This document shows positions 20,355-31,900 of a stretch of 64,000 bases of DNA, one piece after another (the first letter of the stretch is position 1; each line of letters opens with the position of its first letter). The position numbers and the translations under genes are program-made. Origin of the DNA: Eutreptiella sp. 'Long Island Sound 2002' (lineage: Eukaryota; Euglenozoa; Euglenophyceae; Eutreptiales; Eutreptiaceae). The DNA is taken from contig OZ038381.1 in NCBI GenBank assembly GCA_964036045.1, positions 128,843,708 to 128,907,707 on the forward strand, given 5' to 3'. The notes below the pieces were generated by a model, which saw nothing but the letters and a program-made list of their open reading frames with translations, did not search any database and was not told the DNA's origin.

Positions 20355-21988
20355 GGAAGCCATCCTACCACATTCTGCTCAATCCACTGTTCATTTTTTC
20401 TGTTTATGTCATGATGTGGAGAACTGCGAATGTTTGATAATTTGACGTCAATCAACTTTTCTTTGGTCTCCGTTCGGCAGACAAGGCGTAGATACGCTGA
20501 CGGAGTGTGCTGCCGTGTTCAGAAAAAACCAAACTCAGGCTTAATTCAGGCAGATTCGGGGTCATCTTGTCTCTGTTGGTCTGTGCATCTTTGGAATTTG
20601 GCTACTCGTGCAGATGGAAGCAAATGTACATAATCAAAACACCGGCCGGTGACATGCACCCCTACAGGCACCCCCTGTAGTACTGGCTGCACCAGATGCG
20701 ACGCCAGGAACTCAGATCTCACCTTCATTTGCTGTGATGCTGACGCCAAAGTCCAGATTCAGATCCAGGATCCTCAAATTTACCTTGAATTTCTCAGGTT
20801 TGTCCATCATTCTGCCACTGTTGTACGAAACCCAGACGTCAATTGTTCAGACAATCTTTAGATAGGAGCTCTAGGGACTTCTAACAGCAACCTCTGAAGT
20901 CCGTAAGCTTCGTTGTATTTTTGGCACACGCCAATGTGAGCTCAATCCGACCTGAAACTGTCGAAAATGGTGAATCCAAGTGTCTTATGGGACTTCATCG
21001 AAAGATTGGCCTTGTCCAAGTCGATTGACACCACCGCCACTGTAAATTCGGTGTCTCTCAGTTATATACTGTCGGTAAAGCGCCTTCAGTGAACCTTCGG
21101 CGCGTTACATGCCAAGGATCCAGGGCCAGCATGTCCCATCATGATGCATCATCACATGATCCACATTTTGATAGAATCTGTTTGATGCTCGCGAACCAAC
21201 GTGCCGGAAAGCACAATTGAGCTGAATAAACGACAATATATATTAACTTTAGTCTAAACGAAAGTGTTAGTAGTTTCAGTTGTACACATTCCGCTTCATT
21301 TCACCTTCATCTTAGGGAATGTGCTGACATTAGGACAATTTAGATTGATTTACTTGTCATCTCCTCTCATTCCTTGAAGATCTGTTTAGATCTAAGTGAA
21401 CAGAAGAACATCTCTACCTTCGGTGGTTCACTTAGGGTCTGTAGACTACATGTGTATTTGTTTAACCGCACTGTGATTGCTTAATCCCCTTCATCTCTGC
21501 CCAAATTTATTCTCATTTTGCTGAATCTTGTGATCATCCGCCAGATGCGCCAAATCTGAGCCACATGCTGTACTTTTCAGAACGAGAAAAGCGGGATAAC
21601 ACGATGTAGAGTTCGGCGAGGACACCGTAGCGTGCCCGCGACAGCGAAACTGTGCCAGAGCACTGAGATGTCACTCCAATTCTTGATCCCCCCACTCAAT
21701 CCATCAATAATCTACCTCATTCTCAACCAATGCATGGTTTGGTATCGATTCTCGATACGTTTACATGCTTTTTAGCCCGTGACCTAATGTTTTACTGCAC
21801 GGAGGACTGTTCGTCACTTCTCATTCTGTCTCATTTCAGGTTCATCCACCCTGATTCAGTGCCAATTCAGCCCAAATCAGGTCAGATCAAGCAGATTTCG
21901 CCCCATCGAGGCTACATTTCTATGTTTTTCTGGGACTTACCCGCACTACGTTCTTCGTTGACGTAGCGACACACCCCAGTGTGTTTTT
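20355..21988 (+). other. 1.6-kb untranslated region of the young element
   Basis: No frame here exceeds 70-80 codons and none has a recognisable domain. The segment is AT-richer than pol and lies between the pol stop and the polypurine tract. A CATCATGATGCATCATCACATG stretch near 21,138 is weakly self-complementary. Long 3' untranslated parts occur in other chromoviruses; the role is unknown. Confidence 0.6.
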
Positions 21989-21998
21989 GGAGGGGGAG
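21989..21998 (+). promoter_or_regulatory. Polypurine tract
   Basis: GGAGGGGGAG ends exactly where TGTAAG of the 3' LTR begins, the expected place for the primer of plus-strand DNA synthesis. Confidence 0.9.
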
Positions 21999-22530
21999 TG
22001 TAAGTGCGGCTAGCCCCATCTGCTCAGATTTTCAGACATTCTGCCCAGATTGGCTACATTTTGGTCATTTTCTTTGCTTCGGCGGAATTGCCGCCTCGCA
22101 GCTCAGTCACAGGATATTTCCTATATATTTCTGATATGCCGGATTTGATTCCGCGGTCCATTTCCCGTAAATCCGCCGCGTTCCGCTATTTTAGCTGGAA
22201 TCGCCATTTGCCGCTGACGCGCGCTCGCGGGCCAGATCGGCCAAACATTTTTACATAAATGGATTATTTAATTTCTTTCAGACAGTTTTGGACACTCAGA
22301 TGTATTTAGAATAATTCCCCTCAATTTTCTTCATAGACTGGGATTTTCTGCCGGACCACAATCAGCATGGACCTTGCTTCTGTTGTCGCTGCTCTCGCCT
22401 CCGTTGGTGTCCGTGTCTCTGGTTCTACCCCCAATAACAACATCCAGGAAGACTCCTCGCGTGCCTGCCCCACTGGTCTTGCCGGCCCCGAGCCCTCCGG
22501 CACCCACAACGACCCAGGGCAGCACTTTCA
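21999..22530 (+). repeat. 3' LTR, 532 bp
   Basis: Same ends, length and, as far as reading shows, same sequence as 11,767-12,298. It contains the start of the gag frame again, which here runs on for 142 codons into the old element's integrase tail; that chimeric frame is a by-product of the insertion, not a gene. Confidence 0.95.
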
Positions 22531-22535
22531 CTGGT
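22531..22535. repeat. Target-site duplication, right copy (CTGGT)
   Basis: Direct copy of 11,762-11,766, immediately after the CA of the 3' LTR. Confidence 0.95.
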
Positions 22536-22954
22536 CCGGAGAGGTGGTCCGCAGGATTGGTGAGGACACCTACCGCGTCATTGTGGGCCCTGCACAGTTC
22601 TGGGAGCGGCATGAAAGTCAACTGTGTGCCCGTGAACCTGATGTTCGTGCGAAACATGTGTCCCTGGACTATACCGCCCATGAGGCCAAGTCGGACGGCG
22701 ACTATGCTGAGCAGGACGACTACACCGTCGAGAAGATCCTGGCCCAGCGTCCGAGTGCCTCGACGCCTGGAGGGGTGGACTTCAAGGTGCGCTAGAGAGG
22801 CTATGGGCCCTCCTATGAGACTCGGGCAACCCGTGTCTTCCTTGTGCCGCGGATTAACACCTCTTTTATGGAGTATATCTGCAGGCACAGGACAAAGATC
22901 CAGGTCTCTGACTTGGAGGCTCTTACCGGGGGGATTGAGGCCAGGGGCGACTGA
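22531..22954 (+). pseudogene. pol: Integrase tail and chromodomain of the old element
   Basis: In frame with HRTKAW at 11,766 once the insert is removed: SGEVVRRIGEDTYRVIVGP and FWERHESQLCAREPDV are typical of the integrase C-terminal region. The chromodomain follows as YTVEKILAQRPSAS and VDFKVR, then TAG at 22,794-22,796 where Trp is expected (Trp codon TGG to TAG), then RGYGPSYET. The frame continues to TGA at 22,952-22,954. The missing Trp is part of the chromodomain cage region, so the stop kills the domain. Confidence 0.85.
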
Positions 22955-25190
22955 TCCCCCCCCTGAGCTCTCCCCTGAATGGGCAGATTGAGCACAGGTC
23001 TGTCAGGTCGTCACTACGTCCTTTGCTTGCTTGCTCTCTCCCAGCTCCGGTGCAATGTCGTTCCGGTAAAGTGGTTGAAATCCTGCGCAAGTCAAGCAGC
23101 CCCCTAATCGGGTCGTTTGGCACAGCTGTTGCGTGTCGCTCAGACCTGTGCGTGATGTCGACCTCCCAAAGCCGAGTTCGGCGGACCCAGTTCTGCTCCT
23201 TGTGTCTCTCTCATGGCCAAGTCATAGTGGTTGACCCCCCCTGCTGAATCCATGAGAAACCAGGTGGGACCGCCTTCCATGCCGAGACCAGAGGCCAGAG
23301 CAGATGGCAGCAACCCCGCCTGCTGAATCCGGTGGAAACCAAGTGGGTGGGTGGCCTACTACCTCCGTCGCGACTGTCACCAGTTGTATGTCGCTCCCCT
23401 GCCTGATGCATCCGTGGGAAACCAGGTGGGGCAACTGACCCCTTCATTTTTCTGAGCTCTGGGGGCGTTGAAGCCCATATGTCTTTGCGCAACGGGTGTC
23501 GCCGCCATCGACACTGCGAATGTGTGTGTGATCTGGTCCATTGGCATACTCAGGGATCCAGATCGTAGGTGAGTGTGTGTGAGTTGCTCGCCTACGGGCA
23601 ATTTTCTCGCCCACTGCCCCTGATGTTGCCTTATCTGACCGCGGCATGATCTGGTGCTCCTCACAGAGTGTGTTTACATGGCTTTTGACCTGTGCTATGT
23701 CATTGCCCTGCCCTCCAGGATGCGTGTCATCCCCTGCTAGTTTTGCTCTGAATAACTGTTTTGGCCTGTTTTCTCATACATCATACCTTGGCAGCCCCGG
23801 AAGCTGTGCATCACTCTGAGGATCGCCATGTACATGCCTACACTGTCCCGCTGGACCACTACGGAGCCACAGATGATCCCCACAAGGGACTGGAATCAAC
23901 ATACGGAGGCAACCACGATGGCCGTGTACATTTCATTACATATGGTACGGTTGGACCAGTACTTAAGTACAGATTGTGCTTGTGATACCGTGTGTCCGTG
24001 CCTGTGGCTGAGATCCTGAAGACGCCAGGCTGAAAGCCCAGTTGCCTGAAGTGAACTCCCAGCGGTCCGCCACTGTCAGTCCCCGTGTGAGCCTACCGAC
24101 TTCCCTCCGCGGTCGGGTGGTGACCTCATGTGTCCTGACCTCGGTCAGTCTGCCTGGTAAACTGGTGGTTTGAGAAGTCGACGCCTGCGCCCAGACTGCA
24201 TGGGGACTCCTGCATGCATGGCCTTCGTGGTAATGGGGCGAGGGGAAAGACGGCCTTGAAGCCCGATCCCTTATGGTGGAGCTCGTGCGACCTTACCACT
24301 CTGGACTCGCGTTGTGGATATGGACATGGTGCGCCCTTGGAAGGACCCGTGGGGACTCTCCCCCAGCCTGCGGCCTTCGGAGTAAGTAAGTAAATAAGGG
24401 CGGCCGCGTCCGCAGCCTCATCTGACATCTCCTTGTTCATTTTACATGGTGGCCGCCTCTGGCGGGAAGGAGAGCTCTCCACCATCAGCTCCCCTGGCGA
24501 CCCCTGTCTCACCTCACGGCCGAGAACTTCAACCAGGTTCCCTTGGGGCATGACCGGCGGTAGGCTCCCTTCGGTCGCTGCCCTCATGGTTTCAGCTCCT
24601 TCCGGTCACCCTTTGAAGGATCCCCCGGCCTTTCCCCCCTAGCACAGCCTATTGGGCGCCTGCAGGCGGGTTTCCTGTGAATAGCCCTCGCCGACAGCGG
24701 AGCATTTCTCTGTGTCAACCACATTCCATGACTCCCCATCCCTCACGGGTTGGAGTACCCACTCGGCTCCCGGATGCACTTCGGTGTCCTCCATCCACGG
24801 CTGGAGGCCAGGGGGCGACCCTTTCCACGTTCCCCCTGGTCCCGCTCACGCGTGAACCTACGTGTACTCAGGCCATTGACCCGGTAGTCTCAAGGTCACC
24901 CCTCACCCCTGCAGACACCTCACGGCGGTCCGGGAGTTCAGGGCATTTTCCCGACTTCCCGTGGTCAGGTTCGCCATGGTCGGCCCATGGTTCACCACTC
25001 CATGGCAACTGGTTTCCCAATCCCATGGGGCTGTTGCGTGGCGCTTTCGGTCTCCCTGCCCATCCCATGTCCCATTCCCCTTTGCCTCATCCCAGCACCG
25101 GCCCGTTCCCAGCGTCCCATGGACTCCCTACCCCGTCGGGCCGTTGTGCGGCCCTAGCCCCACGCCCTTCCCCGCCCCGTCCCCTTGTCC
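22955..25190. other. No supported gene
   Basis: Only short frames without recognisable domains. This may include the 3' untranslated part and LTR of the old chromovirus, but no matching 5' LTR survives to prove it. A loose repeat lies at 23,240-23,430. From about 24,700 the sequence becomes C-rich and several frames stay open by composition alone. Confidence 0.5.
23240..23430. repeat. Imperfect ~80-bp spaced repeat
   Basis: A block resembling CTGAATCCATGAGAAACCAG recurs three times (about 23,245, 23,324 and 23,406), each followed by GTGGG, at roughly 80-bp spacing with strongly diverged spacers. Confidence 0.5.
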
Positions 25191-25745
25191 CTTCATGCCA
25201 TGTTTATACCCCACCGGGTCGCCTGCAACCCTGTGGCGCGGGCCCACTGGATCCTCTTCCTTCCGGGGACCGCTTCGTGCGCCTAGCACGGGTCGCTCCC
25301 TTCCCGCCCCCGTCCCTTTCCCCTGTGCCGCGGCCCCCGCCTAATCCCCTGGGCTGTTATGCGGCCCCATCCCATCCCTCATGCCATGTTTATACCCCAC
25401 CGGGTCGCCTGCAACCCTGTGGCGCGGGCCCACGGATCCTCATCCATGCGGGGACCGTTTCGTGCGCCTAGCATGGGTCGCTCCCTTCCCGCCCTTTTCC
25501 CCCGTGCCGCGGCCCCGGCCTAATTTCCTGGGCTGTTGTGTGGCCCATCCCATCCCTCATCCCGTGTTTATACCTCGGCGGGCCGCCAGCAACCCTGTGG
25601 CGCGGGCCCACTGGATCCTCATCCATCCGGGGACCGTTTTGTGTGCCTAGCACGGGTCGCTCCCCTCCCGCCCCCGCCCCTCACTCCTGTGCCGCCGCCC
25701 ATGCTGTCCTAGTCCCCTGGGGCCGTCGCGTGGCCCTAGCCACAG
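25190..25745. repeat. Tandem repeat, about 180 bp, three copies
   Basis: Units are anchored by TGTTTATACC at 25,201 and 25,387 and TGTTTATACCTC at 25,565 (spacing 186 and 178). Each is followed by GCAACCCTGTGGCGCGGGCC, GGGGACCG, GCCTAGCA and a C-rich end with GTGCCGCGGCCC. The sequence is C-rich; the open frames over it are by-products. Confidence 0.85.
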
Positions 25746-28394
25746 GTCCTTTTCTGTCCCGTCTCCTTGTGGTGCTGCGTGGTGTTGTCCGCGTTTTTGG
25801 TTTTTTTTTGTTTTTCGCCGCGCTTTTTGCCGCGTGGATCCCTCCTCCCTGCATGCACGCACAACAAAACTGCATCGCCATCTGTCTTGGTTCCGCTCGG
25901 TGCTCTCGTCCAGTCCCACCCCCATCCTGTGGCGCGGCCCTTGGCGGTCCCCGGCCATGCCAAGTGAGCGCCCCTCCCTCGCGACCCAGCCTTTTAGCCC
26001 GCGTTGTTGTACGTGTATCTTCTCTCTCTCCTCTCCACCCTCCCCCCCCCTCTGTCTCCTGCCCGCCCTCTTAGTGTTGTTCTCCTGCTCCGTGTGCTCG
26101 CCGCTGGTCGTCCCCGCGCCATGGTTGTATCTCGCGCGCCCTCACGCGCCTCTGGGCTTCTGCCCTGTCTTCCGACCTGTAGGCCGACCTGGGCGGCCTC
26201 CCCTGACATCCCTTCAGGGGGACTCCCCCATCATCCTCTCCCGCCGGCCGCCCCTCCATCAGTTCCCTGATAGTCGGGCGGGGCGGCCGGTACGGCTCAA
26301 TGCAGGTCATCGGCATGGTGCTTCTCTGCGGCCTTGGGAAGCCTGGACCGTCCTGACGGATCTCTGTGGTCGCTCTTGGCCCGTGGGATCACCTGGGTCG
26401 TCGTGTGAAGCCTATGTTGGCCGTGTATGCCACTGCCACTGTGGTGGTGACCGCTGCAGCTGGCACCCGGTGCGCCTAGTATGGGTTAATGGGTCCTTTG
26501 GATGCCGAACAATGGCCGCCAGGACCCGGGACTTGATACTGCATACGCTACCAGCTTTTACATCGGTTTACTGGTCTCACTTGTCAGTTTTAAAGGAATC
26601 GCATCAACTTTTGGGGAATTATTACCGTTTATTAGGGAAATTGCAGTCATGTGGAGACCCTGACCCCAGTGTGGGCCTGAGGAGGACAGCCCCCCCCCTG
26701 CGGTTGTCCTGGATACCCGCTGCCATGCTTGGGTGTGATCGAGCCGCTTCATGGTTTGCTCTAAGGAGGGGGGTGAAGCGGTACCCAGGACCCCATGTCC
26801 CATAGGGCAAGTGTCCGTCCTTCCCTTTCACGTACGCTTATTCCCCGTCCAGTGTGTTGGGATATGTTTCCTCTAGTCCGTTGGGAACCTGCATGGAACC
26901 GATCCCGTCCCTAACCTTCCCAATCGATCAAATCAATCAGGAATTTTTACAATTTCAATTTAATGATCGAATATTGCAGGAAATCGATTACAATTGATTC
27001 TTCTAACCCGATTTCTCGCCAACGTGAAATTGTCGCCCGTCGTCGCCCGCGCATGTAGACGGCGTGTTTCCCTGGCGAGTTGCGTTTTGACTTTTTCTCC
27101 TGTAACTGTGAGGTTGGAACGGAAGTTAAGGGATGGATCTGTAGGGTTTTTCATGTACTTTCATCTGGTGTGCTCACCAGAATGTTTCGCCGTCACATCT
27201 GGGAGACAATGGACGCGCAAGCTTTTCCGTCAAGCAACCGAACTCATGGTTCTCATAGCCCATGAGTTCATAGGAAGCTCTCCATCTCCCCCCTTTGCCT
27301 TCCGTTCATGCCCCTTCCACATGGGCATATGGCTTCCTTTGGGGAAGTAGCTTATAGGGGTGTTTTGGGACGCAGATGGGTGCAAAATACCCAAGTCAAA
27401 AATGTGCGCAAACGCTAACTTTGTGTACTTGTGAGCATGAACGTAAATAACTTAGCATAAAGCTCACAAGAACAATAGCCCTAGGTGATTTTTGATTTTG
27501 GAGCTAACTCGACGATGCCTCCACGCAATTCAATGCGTACCAAAACATGGTCGTTTGAAAGGATGACTTTGACTCCAAAATTTGGCCAAAATGGCGGTGG
27601 CGCCAAGGGTCGCGCTCGAAGGCAAGCGCCAGATGAGCCTCAAACCAAGACAATATGGAAACTAGAGAGCACCAAGGGCATCGTGTATGGTTTTTTTTAT
27701 TTTACGAAGCCTATCTGCTATTTCATATGATATTGCCTTGTCGGCACGCGCGCCACACCTGCCCTATGCACACGTGCCCATATGCATGCATGATTGACTT
27801 GGGATGCAAGGGAGGACTTGACCCATAGTAAGTATGTTTGTAAACATTTACTATGGGTCCTTCAATTGGGGTGTATGCCTTATTATATGGGCTTTCGTGT
27901 CTTGTGGGTATATCAATATTTGCATTTTGGCCTGATTTCCCACTTTTCCTGTGCTCCAAGAGCCGAAGTGTTAAAATGGTTTTCTTGTGCTTCCGACCCG
28001 AACGAATGTTGATAAAGGGACTTGAGGCTTTGGAGTGCTTCCATGCAAAAGCCTAAAGTCCGTCTCCTTTGGGAACCGGAAATACAATTTTTGGAGTAAA
28101 CACTTTTGGGGGCACTAATGTTGTGGTTTGTTTCTTGGGAACTCTATTGTACTCCTGTGCCTCTTGTTTCTCAAAACCCCAAATCCCAAATTGACAAACC
28201 TCGCAGGAACTTTAGACGGGGCACCAATACATAGCACAAATTCGAAGACAAAAGCCCTGTCCAGAGATCGAAGTATCTTACAGCGCTTCATTCACACAGT
28301 TGGCATTCGATGCTTCTTAAGTATTCAGAGACTGCAGTGCGATTGCGACTGCGACTTGCGCGCTCGCTGCGCTACTGCTGTTCGAAGCCATAAC
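25746..28394. other. No supported gene; ends in the LTR of the next element
   Basis: 25.75-26.8 kb is C-rich and holds a 323-codon frame (25,834-26,805) without domain or coding character. 26.9-28.1 kb is AT-rich with only short frames; an 81-codon frame at 27,485-27,730 with a basic middle is unrecognised. The last few hundred bases up to 28,395 are probably the 3' LTR of the minus-strand element at 28.4-37.85 kb, but its far end is not identifiable. Confidence 0.5.
27820..27859. repeat. 40-bp near-perfect palindrome
   Basis: GACCCATAGTAA (27,820-27,831) is exactly reverse-complementary to TTACTATGGGTC (27,848-27,859). Inside, ATGTTT and AAACAT pair as well, with only GT and a GT loop unpaired. 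An RNA of either strand, or a cruciform, could form an 18-bp stem. Confidence 0.9.
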
Positions 28395-28395
28395 A

Positions 28396-28408
28396 CTACC
28401 CCCCCCTT
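28396..28408 (-). promoter_or_regulatory. Candidate polypurine tract, minus strand
   Basis: Read on the minus strand, AAGGGGGGGGTAG directly precedes TGTTATGGCTTCG. A purine run followed by TG is the expected junction of internal region and 3' LTR. It lies about 500 bp after the last open frame of the element. The matching 5' LTR is absent, so the boundary rests on this signal alone. Confidence 0.45.
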
Positions 28409-28820
28409 GAGACCTCGAAGAGGTCCCATTCCTCTGGGTGGGTGTCACATGGTCGCATCCGAAGAGCAGGCCCAGAAATGACAAAATTTGGACATCGTCA
28501 TGTGCCGGCTACAGAAGCATAATAGTGGTCGAAAATCACACACTGAGGTGCAAGTCATGGTATACCTGTTGTCAGCGCCTCATGAATACGCCGTGTTCGA
28601 CTCTGCCACGACTGTGTCTTGGCGGAAGCTGCAGAAGACAACTTTGCCAGGCACACTGCATGGGCGCTGTACCCACAGCAAGGCTGTGGGCACCTCGAAT
28701 CATAACATACCATAACATTGGGCACAGCTATCGAAGCTGGATGCCCAGCAGGCAAACAACCAACAGGCCTATACATCTGTCAATTCGACAGGACATATTA
28801 AGGCAGTCGACACCATTAAT

Positions 28821-28908
28821 GGCATCCAGACCGTCGAATCAGGCATTACTTGGCATCCAGACTTGTCGAATCAGCCATTACCTGGCATCCAGACTTGTCG
28901 AATCAGCA
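28821..28908. repeat. Tandem repeat, 31-32 bp, three copies
   Basis: GGCATCCAGAC begins units at 28,821, 28,852 and 28,884; each continues (TT)GTCGAATCAG and, in the first two, a CATTAC block. It lies between the extra ORF and the putative 3' LTR of the minus-strand element. Confidence 0.85.
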
Positions 28909-31900
28909 GTCCGTGCCCCACGTGAACGTGGATGAGGGATCCACTTGGAGTCGACACACTTCCTGCACTTCCTTCAGTGTCTCGACGCCAGCCATGAACT
29001 TGAAGGTGTCATGACCTGTGTAGTGTCGACGAATGTCACTTTTGAGGGCAGGCTTCTGAATCAGGACACCAGATTGATGGTTCAGCAATCGAAGGTTGGG
29101 ATCACCAGGTCGACCGTGGACGGGGCACTTGTACTGGAATACGAAGACATGTTCACGGGCAAGCGCTTGAAATTGTCCAGGTCCCAATGTTTGTGCTTTG
29201 GTCGAAAAAAAAACCCAAAGGTTCGACTGTTTCCAAGCGTCCTCGCTCCACAAATCCGTCCGATGAATGACTTCAAAGCAGAAAGCGTCATGTCGACCAG
29301 TGAACCATCAATATGTTTCCTTCGAACCAGTACCAGCGGCCATGCTGTGGTAGAACTGACCAGTTTGCGTATCGACTCGCCACCATGGCGTGTCAGCAAT
29401 CGAAACTCGTCGAACAACAATGATGGCACTGACGTTTTGACTTCAGGGCCGAGGGCATATCGGTCAATGACCTCAAGCATGTTGGCTCGAGAACCTTCTT
29501 CTTGGGGTCAACCGAGGTGTTGATGTACATACTGACCATCAGCGAGAGAGCTTTGCAGAGCGAATCGAACCGCTTCTGCAGTCACAAGGCTCGAAGCCGT
29601 GTCGACAATGACCGCTTCGAGGACTTGGTTTGGCAGCTGAGTTTGCGTCGATGGGCAGTGTTGAAGTCATCATGGATCGGCATGAGGTGGTTGAAGAACG
29701 GGATGTCGAAGTGGTGCTGATGGGCGTTCGACTCTGCCGGCAAAAACCGGTGGTCGACGGGCTCCAGGTGGAACGGGTCACTCGCAGGCGAGTCGTTGGA
29801 CTCGATCTCCTCCCGTTCATCAGCATAGACATCCCTCCAGAACTGGACCGCTCGACGCCAACGTCATCCAACTTCGTATCCGCCTTCGAAGGGGGACATG
29901 TGGTATTTCGAGGTACCCATGCGTCGAACAAAATTGGCGGCGCCCACGAAAGGAAAGAGATTGAAGTACTCCTTACTGGTCCAGTGAAGGCCAGCAACTC
30001 GTTGGATTGCCCTATCGAAGTCGTGGTATCCGACTCGTCCAGGTCCAGTCTGGTAAATCGTCGCCAGCTGGACAAGGGCGATGGGGGCACCTGGTGCGAC
30101 GGCGTTGTACGCATAGGGTTCGGTCTATTCTCCGAGTCGATAGTACTCCTGGACCTGGACTACAAGGTCCTGTGTTCGATGTGGAGCACACCCATATCGT
30201 TTGTACCCAAATCGAGAGGTACCTCATAGACCTTGCAGTTGGTGGCGGCGAAGAAGCAAATCGACTTTGTACGCGAGAAAGGGAACTCGATCCTCGAAGA
30301 GCCAGTCGTTCGTCTGGCAAACCTTCTGGAGATCGCGAATAACTCCAAGGATCGTAACAGCAACGGGTGCTACTCGTTTCATCTTGTCCTCGGTCCAGAG
30401 GCGTCGGTACCTGAAGATCAGGTCGATTCCATCGGCGACATGCATCAGGTCGTCAATTCCTGAGATCCCTCGATGCATGCGGTGGAGTCGAGCAATTTGA
30501 TTCGGCAGGTCATATTCGGAGAGATTTTGTCAGAATCCCCAATCGAGCTCTTCGTTGCATTGCCGCCAGTCGACAAGGGCCTTTCGAAAGTTCTGGCAGG
30601 CCACTTCGATCTTTGTATACCACTGGTAGCTGAACTTGCCACCGGCATTCCCACGCTCATCGAAAGATGTGTCCATTGCACTTCGCATCATCTCGTAAGG
30701 GAAGGGTGCGGTTCCACTCCAACTGTCGATGTTGATGGTTTTGCCTAAATCGGAGATAGTGGCATTCGTCTTCGTCACAACTGCGGCATGGCGTTCGTTC
30801 AGGAATACCTGTTTTGCTCGTTGACCAGCCATGGCGCTTGACGCAATAGTGAGTACCGATGGTTCGAGCTTTGTGTATTCCGATTTCATTGGATTGTCCT
30901 CGTGCGTCCCAAATTGATAGGGTGGTTTCATTTCGAACGTACCCAAGTGTCGGAGTTGATCGGCGGTCTTGATTTCATGGTTGTATTGCGGCATGTTATA
31001 GGGCTGCCACAGCGGTTCTGGCTTCGGCACAGTATCGTAACTGGGCGGTGGTGTTGACCAACTTTGTGTGGTGTCGTACGCATAATCCTCCTCGTCGTCG
31101 GACCAGGCGTCAGGTAGGTAGTCTTCATCGTCGTCATTGTAGTAGTAGGAGTGGGACTGGTTCGTTCGAGTGGAAGCTTGCGTCCTCGGGGCATTCGACT
31201 GCCAGGATTGGTCGACCCAGTCGTTGGCGGCAGCGTCATTGTTGTTGTTATAGCTGGATGTATTCGGCTCTCCGGTATTCGGTCCCCACGACGGTCCGTC
31301 CCTGGATGGCCTCGATGTCCAGGTGCTCGGCCTCGATGTCAAAGAACTGTCGACCCATCCGGGCGCTGAACAGAGGAAGGGATCAGTCGTCGCATCCCAT
31401 GTAGCAAGCGAGATCCTCATCAGAATCGAACCATTCTTCATGAGCCCATTCATTCGAAGAATTAGAGTGGGTACCAGACTTTGCGAGACTCGAGCACTGT
31501 CCTCCATAGTGTTCTGCATCGACCGGGGGTGGGCGCCCATACAGCTTGCAGATTTCTGGGTGCATGCGGGGTGGGGTCATCCCTCTCTTGGTCGATTCTG
31601 AAAAAGGCCAGCCGGCCAGGGCTCGCTCCAGCACTTCCAAGCCTGTTGTGGCTCCTGATATGACGACTTGCCGGCTCGGTGCTATTCCTGCAAATTCCTC
31701 GTGAGAGGACACACCTCCCTTGCCTCCTTTTGACGAGGGGGCCCCTTTTCCTTTCGCGCTCCCAGCATATGCCGACTGACTGTATTTCAGTGCTTCGAAT
31801 GGATCGAGAGTCCGACTCGGTCGAGTTGGCGCTGACGCTACCGACCGACAGCGGCGAGCTGAAGTGGACGTCGCTGGGGCTTTGGCACCATCGTTGTCAT

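Larger units (their letters stand above)
11767..22530 (+). mobile_element. Young complete Ty3/gypsy chromovirus
   Basis: The 10,764-bp element has 532-bp LTRs at both ends (TGTAAGTGCGG to CACTTTCA), a primer-binding site at zero spacing, gag, pol with protease, methyltransferase-like domain, RT, RNase H, integrase and chromodomain, a 1.6-kb 3' untranslated part and a polypurine tract touching the 3' LTR. It is flanked by CTGGT duplications. By reading, the LTRs do not differ, which implies recent insertion. The only interruption of the coding frame is the gag-terminal TAG. It sits inside the integrase gene of an older chromovirus. Confidence 0.95.
7680..22954 (+). mobile_element. Old Ty3/gypsy chromovirus, split by a younger insertion
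   Basis: Protease, a methyltransferase-like domain, RT, RNase H and integrase follow one another at 7.68-11.77 kb in the order of a Ty3/gypsy pol. The integrase tail and chromodomain resume at 22,531 after the inserted element. Removing the insert and one copy of CTGGT restores the frame through Ala-Trp-Ser-Gly-Glu. No gag or LTRs were recognised: the 5' end abuts minus-strand non-LTR relics near 7.6 kb, and the 3' end after 22,954 is undefined. Many stops and frameshifts make it inactive. Confidence 0.85.

Noticed and set aside
22367-22795. 142-codon gene starting in the 3' LTR
   Set aside because: It is an artificial fusion of the LTR-coded gag start with the old integrase tail created by the insertion.
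24677-26805. 264- and 323-codon frames in C-rich DNA
   Set aside because: Pro/Ser/Cys-rich translations over a 180-bp tandem repeat and C runs; several frames open at once.
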